From NCBI GenBank assembly GCA_965661355.1, contig CBFIDI010000074.1, positions 1 to 5,145 of the forward strand: a DNA stretch of 5,145 nucleotides. The letters run 5' to 3'. The DNA is from CAMCFD01 sp965661355. Its GTDB lineage: Bacteria > Pseudomonadota > Alphaproteobacteria > Rickettsiales > UBA1997. The notes under the pieces were generated by a model. The model searched no databases. It was not told the origin of the DNA and saw only the letters and a list, made by a program, of their open reading frames with translations. The position numbers and the translations under genes are program-made. Shown one piece after another: positions 1 to 4,148 of this stretch (the first letter of the stretch is position 1; every line of letters begins with the position of its first letter).

Positions 1-449
1 TGGGATGCGAGCCTCATATTAACGGAATTGTTGCTTTTTTACAAAAGGCTATAGAAAATAACCTGACAAACTTTAAGGTTTCTGATCAAGATTGCAGGAT
101 TTTGCTCGAAAAATGTCCTGATAATTTTTTTGATGAATTTTTTATTTTATTTTCTGACCCTTGGCCAAAAGGAAGGCATTTTAAAAGAAGATTAATAAAT
201 AAAGATTTGTTAGATAATCTTGTCGCTAAAAAATTAAAAAAAGGTAAAATTTTAACTATAGCTACCGATCATAATTCTTATAAAACATGGGTTTTATCAG
301 AAGTCTTAAAGTCTAAAAAGTTTATCTGGGATGTTTTTGAAAAGTCGGATTGGCAAAAATTTCCAAAAGATTGGGTTGAGACAAAATATCAAAAAAAAGC
401 AAAAAGAGAAGGGCGCCAGTCTATTTTAATTAAATTAATTAGAATTTAG
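1..449 (+). CDS. trmB: tRNA (guanine-N7-)-methyltransferase TrmB, 3' part
   Basis: TrmB uses S-adenosylmethionine to methylate N7 of G46 in the tRNA variable loop, in the cytoplasm. The reading frame is open from base 3 (G-C-E-P-H-I-N-G...), so the 5' end lies outside the window; about 148 residues are visible of the roughly 220-240 usual for the family. The family signature DPWPKGRHFKRRL (family form DPWxKxRHxKRR, at about 159-197) is clear, as are the later ATDHNSY block (about 262-282) and the C-terminal TKYQKKAKREGR (381-416). In that last motif the family normally has T-x-(F/Y)-E; here a CAA codon at 390-392 gives Gln in place of Glu. The TTG at 102 is internal and not the start. The stop TAG is 3 bases before murB, so the two genes are probably co-transcribed. 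Identification is confident; whether the enzyme is fully active is less certain because of the Gln. Confidence 0.93.
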   Translation, partial: GCEPHINGIVAFLQKAIENNLTNFKVSDQDCRILLEKCPDNFFDEFFILFSDPWPKGRHFKRRLINKDLLDNLVAKKLKKGKILTIATDHNSYKTWVLSEVLKSKKFIWDVFEKSDWQKFPKDWVETKYQKKAKREGRQSILIKLIRI

Positions 450-452
450 CAA

Positions 453-1373
453 ATGCAAGATGAAAAATTATTAGAAATATTGCCAAAAGTTAAGGGAGTT
501 TATCGTAAAAATGCTAAAATTAAGAATTGGTTTGACATAGATGTTAAGGCGCAAATTTTATATAAGCCAAAAGATATTGCAGATTTGGCTTATTTTTTAT
601 GTAATATTCACAAGAGCGTCAAATTACAAATTTTAGGCGCGGCCTCAAATGTAATTATTAAAGATGGTGGTGTAAAAGGTGTTTTGATAAGGCTTGGCAA
701 GGGTTTTACTGATATTAATTACGACAAAAACTCTAGCCAATTAAAATGTGGATCTGCTGTTTTATGTGCCAATATAGTAAATTTTTGTAAGCTTGAGGCA
801 TTATCCGGAATTGAGTTTTTAAGTGGAATACCTGGTTCAATTGGTGGAGCAATCGCTATGAACGCTGGTTGTTATGGTAACGAAATTTCTAAAGTCTTAA
901 AATCGGTCACTGCAATTGATTATAGTGGAAAAATTCATTATTTAGACGCTGATAAATTTAGTTTTTCATATCGAAAAAACGATTTGGCATCAAAATTTAT
1001 ATTTGTTGAAGCGGTTTTTAATGTTAAAAAGTCAGATAAATATTTGGTAACAAGAAATATTGAAAAATTATGTCTAAATCGCGAAAAAACACAGCCAATA
1101 AGAGCGAAAACAGGTGGAAGTACTTTTAAAAACCCCGAAATAAACGATAAAAACTCGCAAAAAGCTTGGCAATTAATAGATGAAACAGGTTTAAGGGGTG
1201 TTGAATTGGGAGGGGCTTGTTTTTCGCAAAAGCATTGTAATTTTATGGTTAATGTAAATGGTGCAAAAGCTAAAAATTTAATAGATTTAGCGAAAAAAGC
1301 TCAGGCAGAAGTTAAGAAAATTAAAAATATTGACCTTGAATTAGAAATAAAAATTATTGGCGAGGATATTTAG
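453..1373 (+). CDS. murB: UDP-N-acetylenolpyruvoylglucosamine reductase MurB
   Basis: MurB is the FAD enzyme that reduces UDP-GlcNAc-enolpyruvate to UDP-MurNAc with NADPH, the second committed step of peptidoglycan synthesis, in the cytoplasm. The 306-residue protein is complete. Visible motifs in order: FAD-binding LGAASNVIIKDGG (61-73); SGIEFLSGIPGSIGGAIAMNAGCYG (118-142), the flavin/substrate glycine-rich block; SYRKND (172-177) with the substrate-binding Arg174; GGSTFKNP (221-228) with the catalytic Ser223 that protonates the intermediate; AWQLIDETGLRG (238-249); and the C-terminal LELEIKIIGE (295-304) that supplies the acidic catalytic residue. It starts at ATG three bases after the trmB stop, with no Shine-Dalgarno sequence, which suggests translation coupled to trmB. 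murB often sits with murC, ddl and ftsQ in the division/cell-wall cluster; here it is followed by a long gap. Its presence means the organism retains at least part of the peptidoglycan pathway. Confidence 0.97.
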   Translation: MQDEKLLEILPKVKGVYRKNAKIKNWFDIDVKAQILYKPKDIADLAYFLCNIHKSVKLQILGAASNVIIKDGGVKGVLIRLGKGFTDINYDKNSSQLKCGSAVLCANIVNFCKLEALSGIEFLSGIPGSIGGAIAMNAGCYGNEISKVLKSVTAIDYSGKIHYLDADKFSFSYRKNDLASKFIFVEAVFNVKKSDKYLVTRNIEKLCLNREKTQPIRAKTGGSTFKNPEINDKNSQKAWQLIDETGLRGVELGGACFSQKHCNFMVNVNGAKAKNLIDLAKKAQAEVKKIKNIDLELEIKIIGEDI

Positions 1374-1716
1374 ATTAGTAAGAAAAAATTAATAAAGAAT
1401 AAAATTTAATAGTAAATACTGACTTTAAAGACCATTTTATTTGTTTAATTTAATTAATAAATTCATTGTTAAATCTCCAGAATAGAGAGTAAGTAAATCA
1501 TTTCGCTTTATAATCATTATTTAAATATGGAAAATGGTATAAATATTTCGCTTTTAGCTTTCTTGATTATTGTAAGTTGCATTGTTAGTGAAAAAAGACT
1601 TGATTTTTATCTAAAAATGTTTGACAATTAAGTGTAACAGTTTAAATTATGATGTAGCTTGCTTTTTATATTTTTGTATTAAGCAAATTTCATATTAATT
1701 ATATTTATCATAAGAA
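1374..1716. other. Gene-free gap between murB and virB2
   Basis: This 343-base, extremely AT-rich stretch holds no recognisable gene or structural RNA. No hairpin with a T run follows the murB stop. It contains a possible 34-codon ORF on the + strand (1527-1631, one hydrophobic segment ISLLAFLIIVSCIVS) without a ribosome binding site; in such AT-rich DNA this may be chance. A 10-base direct repeat ATTTCGCTTT occurs at 1500-1509 and 1545-1554. The right end carries a likely promoter for virB2, listed separately. The gap may be a remnant of lost sequence, but I find no protein resemblance that would show this. Confidence 0.6.
1621..1650 (+). promoter_or_regulatory. Candidate promoter of virB2-rpmB
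   Basis: A perfect -35 hexamer TTGACA (1621-1626) is followed after 18 bases by AATTAT (1645-1650; 4 of 6 matches to TATAAT). It would give a 5' leader of about 60 bases ahead of the virB2 ATG. The leader contains a weak stem (TTGCTT 1659-1664 with AAGCAA 1681-1686) that is probably not significant. The -35 box is good and the position fits, but the -10 box is mediocre, and AT-rich DNA gives many such matches. Confidence 0.35.
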
Positions 1717-2091
1717 ATGAGAAAATTTTCACTTTCAATTGCAAAATTTGCAGTTTTATCTTTGTTGTTAACTGCAGTTGCTCCGGTTTTTTTGTCAACT
1801 TCTGATGCAAGCGCACAGCAACAAGCTACTACAACTCCAACAACTGTTGCTCCCGATGTTAATGACAATGCACTAGTTAACACGGTTTGTAACGTGTTAA
1901 AAATTGTTACCGGAAATGGCGGTAAGGCTTTTGCAGCTTTTGCTATTGTTTCAGTTGGTATTGGGTTTTTTACTGGTAAAGTGTCGTGGGGTTTAATGAT
2001 TGGTGTTGCCGCTGGTATTGCTGCTATGTTCGGTGCGCCGACAATTGTTGCTGCAATTTCTGGTGAAAACACATTCGATTGTACTATCTAA
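1717..2091 (+). CDS. virB2: VirB2/TrbC-family type IV secretion pilin, Rickettsiales type
   Basis: VirB2 is the major pilin of VirB/D4 type IV secretion systems; it is exported to the inner membrane, processed and assembled into the extracellular pilus. The 124-residue product has a Sec signal peptide: basic MRK, hydrophobic core at about 8-27, and an A-S-A site at 31-33, so the mature protein should begin at Gln34. A short Gln/Thr/Pro-rich segment (34-47) precedes the pilin domain. Two hydrophobic helices follow (about 70-86 and 92-115), joined by the short loop TGKVSWG (86-92), which is the usual VirB2 hairpin topology. The pattern CNVLKIVTG...GKAFAAF...GIGFFTGKVSWG...FGAPTIVAAISG with a Cys near the end agrees with Rickettsiales VirB2 proteins as I remember them. 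Cys58 and Cys122 could form a disulfide. No good Shine-Dalgarno sequence is present (only AAGAA touching the ATG). No other T4SS gene is in the window; the next gene is rpmB after 17 bases. Confidence 0.88.
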   Translation: MRKFSLSIAKFAVLSLLLTAVAPVFLSTSDASAQQQATTTPTTVAPDVNDNALVNTVCNVLKIVTGNGGKAFAAFAIVSVGIGFFTGKVSWGLMIGVAAGIAAMFGAPTIVAAISGENTFDCTI

Positions 2092-2108
2092 ATTTTAAAT
2101 ATTAAAAA

Positions 2109-2459
2109 ATGTCTAAGAAGTGTGAATTATTAGGAATTTCTATCATGAGTGGTAACAATGTATCTCACTCAAATAGAAAGACCAAAAGAAGGTTTTATCC
2201 AAATCTAAGAGAAATTTCTTTTAAAAGTAATGTCTTGAAGTCTAACTTGAAGCTTAAAATAGCTACTTCAACATTGAGAACCATAAGCAATAAATATGGT
2301 AATCTAGACAACTTTTTGGTTAACTATAAGTTTAACAGGCTTACGAAACAAGCTCAGACTCTAAGAGTTAAAATCAAAAGAAAGCTTATTAAATCTGGTG
2401 AGTTAGACACGGTAAAGTTTTCTAAGGAACCTAAAAAAGAAGTTTCACCCGCTTCTTAA
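2109..2459 (+). CDS. rpmB: 50S ribosomal protein L28
   Basis: L28 is a small basic protein of the large ribosomal subunit. The start SKKCELLGISIMSGNNVSHSNRKTKRRFYPNL (residues 2-33) has the family hallmarks: CELxG, GNNVSHSxxKTKRRFxPNL. The middle (SNLKLKIATSTLRTI, 44-58) is the usual beta-strand region, and GNLDNFLV (63-70) matches the family GGLDxFLL. At 116 residues it is longer than the roughly 95-100 typical of alphaproteobacterial L28; the extra part is a charged tail after about residue 97 (ending EPKKEVSPAS). It begins 17 bases after virB2 with no Shine-Dalgarno sequence or obvious separate promoter, so it is probably co-transcribed with the pilin gene. A strong intrinsic terminator lies about 30 bases after the stop. 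Identification is confident. Confidence 0.95.
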   Translation: MSKKCELLGISIMSGNNVSHSNRKTKRRFYPNLREISFKSNVLKSNLKLKIATSTLRTISNKYGNLDNFLVNYKFNRLTKQAQTLRVKIKRKLIKSGELDTVKFSKEPKKEVSPAS

Positions 2460-2489
2460 AGATTTGTTATTCAACAATTACTCTACATG

Positions 2490-2525
2490 GCCTCGTCAAA
2501 TATTTAGTTTGTCGAGGCTTTTTTT
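2490..2525 (+). terminator. Intrinsic terminator after rpmB
   Basis: Left arm GCCTCG-T-CAAA (2490-2500), loop TATTTAG (2501-2507) and right arm TTTG-T-CGAGGC (2508-2518) form a ten-pair stem with one internal T:T mismatch, followed at once by seven Ts (2519-2525). The GC-rich stem base next to a T run is the classical Rho-independent form and is striking in this AT-rich DNA. It ends the virB2-rpmB transcript. Confidence 0.9.
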
Positions 2526-2833
2526 GTTTTCAAGTACTTTGCAGATGTAATTTTTGAAAATCTGAAATATTTATCTTTTAAAAAGCATTATTTGCTGCTG
2601 GTTTTTTATTAATAGAAACTTAGCTATAAATACCTCATTTTTACATTGCTCATTATGTTTCTTTTTACTTTTATATAAGAATTATTTTTGAATATATTCA
2701 AAAAGTACTAAATTATACTTTACACAATATTCTCCTTGTGCAAATTAATTTACAAGAATGAAAAACCATATGATGCTCGGCCAACTGTTTAAAGCAATTT
2801 TATTACAAGCTTTTCAAGCGTAAAAATAATTGT
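2526..2833. other. Gene-free stretch left of the transposase remnant
   Basis: No coding region is recognisable on either strand; all frames are broken by frequent stops. It holds a perfect 20-base palindrome at 2685-2704 (listed separately). Part of 2750-2833 may be the 3' end of the adjacent dead insertion sequence: minus-strand reading of about 2780-2810 gives a short hydrophobic run (LEKLVIKLL) of the sort seen near the C-terminus of IS1595-family transposases, but that match is too weak to assign. Confidence 0.5.
2685..2704. repeat. Perfect 20-base palindrome
   Basis: Five Ts, the self-complementary core GAATATATTC, then five As form a perfect inverted repeat without a spacer. It lies about 160 bases after the rpmB terminator and outside any gene. 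It could be an operator-like dyad, a cruciform or a relic of a mobile element end. A low-complexity AT-rich origin is also possible; no function can be assigned. Confidence 0.6.
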
Positions 2834-3299
2834 TTAGCCTTCAAGGAATTTTTTCTTGAGTAATAGGTAGTAAATGAACTCTGGTGAAATTTTAACGATT
2901 TGCAAAAAAAACATTGACATATCTTCTTTGGTAATTTGCAAGAGAGTTAGTGATTATAACTCGTGACATAAAAAATAAAAAGTCTTATGGGTAAGGGTAA
3001 AAACAGATATTTTCTCTGCATGGCTCTGCGATCTCTTTTTCTTCCTATTTTTCCGCCCCTAAAGTATGATTTATCAATCTCAAACTTGCCATATTCCCTT
3101 ACCTGAAGGGCTTTTATGTCCAGTAGAAGGCGGAGTCTAATTTTGCTGAAAATGTTATTGTTAGGCTTCTGTTAATTTTTGTAATTTTAGCGCTTTTATT
3201 AGTCTTGAAGTCTAGAGAAAAATATCTAATTATTTCTAAAAATATGAGAACGGATAATATATTTGTTTTGCAAGGGCGAATTATTGTTTTTAAGTAAAG
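2834..3299 (-). pseudogene. Decayed IS1595-family (IS1016-like) transposase
   Basis: Three minus-strand pieces in three frames together recall one DDE-type transposase of the IS1595 family. Piece 1 (3299 to 3114, ending in TAA) has RYFSLDFKTNKSAKITKINR at about 3227-3168, like the N-terminal helix-turn-helix region (family: xxFALDLTATKTAKLTGLNR). Piece 2 (3171 to 2947) continues with NNNIFSKIRLRLL and then YGKFEIDKSYFRGGKIGRKR, followed by DRRAMQRKYLF; this matches the family block GEFELDESYFGGxxKGKRGRGAAGKxxVF, with the first catalytic Asp at 3073-3075. Piece 3 (2953 to 2834) reads TKEDMSMF and ISPEFIYYLLLKKKF, like the C-terminal AKERLxxFxGIxxEFFYLHLKExEF. The segment between pieces 2 and 3 is about 100 bases shorter than expected, so the DGWxGYDGL-type region is missing. 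The conserved Glu after the Asp is Lys and the Gly after the Phe is Arg. There are at least two frameshifts plus a deletion, so it cannot make a working transposase. No terminal inverted repeats were identified with confidence. Confidence 0.8.
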
Positions 3300-3310
3300 C
3301 TGTCCAGACC

Positions 3311-3337
3311 CTTAACAGTTACTTGTTAAGCCTTTTT
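3311..3337 (+). terminator. Weak hairpin with T run, downstream of the minus-strand gene
   Basis: CTTAACA (3311-3317), a six-base loop and TGTTAAG (3324-3330) form a 7-pair stem; on the + strand it is followed by CC and TTTTT (3333-3337). As a terminator it would act on + strand transcripts entering from the dead insertion sequence and would shield the convergent exported-protein gene, whose TAA is at 3336-3338. Read on the minus strand it directly follows that gene's stop but lacks a T run, so it may only serve as an mRNA 3' hairpin. The stem has just two G:C pairs, so function is uncertain. Confidence 0.35.
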
Positions 3338-4148
3338 AGCCTTCGAAACCTTCAAAAAATTCAACTTGACAATCTTTTACCTGAATATAATCTTTGCAAT
3401 CTTTCATTTGCAAACATTCCGAGCTGTTGAGGCCTCGAAATATACAGTCTTGAGGTTCGGTATGCTTAACCAAAAGTTCATTGTTGCTAGAATTTTTGCA
3501 AAGATGAAGATTGGAAATAGATTGATAATCGTTACCCCTAGCGCCTATTAACGCGTGATATTGATGTGGTGTTTCTTTTTTTGAAAATATTATTATTTCT
3601 TTAAGCGAGTTAAAATTATAAATATCTTTATAATAGTTAAATTTGGTGTAAAAGTTGCTAGAATATCCATAAATATCTAGAAATCTATATAAAAACTTAG
3701 TGACAAAGCATTTTGAGGCTTTGCTTTTAGCTTTAATTGAGTTCAGGTTTTTTAAAAATAAAATATCGCCATTTTCTATTGTTAGGCTTAGTTGGTTTTC
3801 TGAATTTATTTTTATCTTGTGATCTGAATTCTTGATTTTAATGAATTTGAGTTTATTATTGTATTTTTGAACTGCAAAAGCTTTTCTATCAAAAATTACT
3901 AATTTTGTTGAGTGAAAAGATGCTTTAAGGTCTAAAAGACTGTTGCGATAAGTGCAGCGAGCCTTTATTATATTTTCGCAATTATCTTTATTCAACTCTA
4001 TTTCGTAAAAATATTGACCTGAATTCATGTCATTTCTACTTTCTTTGGCGTTTATACTAGCTTTTACACTAGCTTTTACACTAAAGGGTAAAAAACATAG
4101 CAACAGACAATAAAAAATTATATTATAGTAAGTTTTTGAAAATGTCAT
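3336..4148 (-). CDS. Unrecognised, probably exported cysteine-containing protein
   Basis: I do not recognise this 270-residue protein and assign no function. I chose the ATG at 4148 rather than 4175: it gives a proper N-terminus (MTFSKTYYN), it lies just after a strong promoter, and the upstream ATG would fall between the -10 and -35 boxes. Residues 9-22 (IIFYCLLLCFLPFS) form a hydrophobic core, and V-K-A at about 24-26 is a plausible signal-peptidase site; no lipobox Cys follows, so a periplasmic or secreted protein is likelier than a lipoprotein. The region after the core has a four-residue tandem repeat (VKAS VKAS). The rest is rich in Lys, Asn, Tyr and Ser with eight Cys (57, 65, 147, 217, 235, 245, 251, 260), four of them in the last 40 residues, where (L/I)Q(M/V)KDC occurs twice. 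The even number of Cys in an exported protein suggests disulfides. There is no further transmembrane helix. Divergent neighbour: rnd, with touching start codons. It ends about 40 bases from the transposase remnant, so its 3' end may have been altered by that element. Confidence 0.75.
   Translation of the reverse strand: MTFSKTYYNIIFYCLLLCFLPFSVKASVKASINAKESRNDMNSGQYFYEIELNKDNCENIIKARCTYRNSLLDLKASFHSTKLVIFDRKAFAVQKYNNKLKFIKIKNSDHKIKINSENQLSLTIENGDILFLKNLNSIKAKSKASKCFVTKFLYRFLDIYGYSSNFYTKFNYYKDIYNFNSLKEIIIFSKKETPHQYHALIGARGNDYQSISNLHLCKNSSNNELLVKHTEPQDCIFRGLNSSECLQMKDCKDYIQVKDCQVEFFEGFEG
4051..4083 (-). repeat. 12-base tandem repeat in the exported-protein gene
   Basis: On the + strand ACTAGCTTTTAC occurs at 4056-4067 and 4068-4079, continues as ACTA to 4083, and has a degenerate extra part (TTTAT) before it at 4051-4055. 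In the protein it encodes tandem VKAS units at the signal-peptide cleavage region. In-frame 12-base units change length without breaking the frame; slippage is the likely origin. Confidence 0.8.

Noticed and set aside
1500..1554. Two copies of ATTTCGCTTT 45 bases apart as an operator pair or CRISPR-like repeat
   Set aside because: Only two short copies without further regularity; no array, no spacers and no cas genes.
1695..2072. A 125-codon ORF on the minus strand opposite virB2
   Set aside because: It is the antisense shadow of virB2, which has a signal peptide and the pilin pattern; the minus-strand product resembles nothing known to me and is an Ala/Pro/Thr-rich by-product of the pilin codons.
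2914..2942. TTGACA at 2914-2919 as a promoter -35 box
   Set aside because: No -10-like hexamer lies at 16-18 bases, and it falls inside the dead transposase.
2833..3344. Direct repeat TTTAGCCTTC at 2833-2842 and 3335-3344, flanking the transposase remnant
   Set aside because: The left copy overlaps the C-terminal transposase piece, so it is not a target duplication, and ten-base matches are expected by chance in 5 kb of AT-rich DNA.
3366..3551. A 61-codon ORF on the + strand
   Set aside because: It lies wholly inside the exported-protein gene on the other strand, has no ribosome binding site and resembles nothing.
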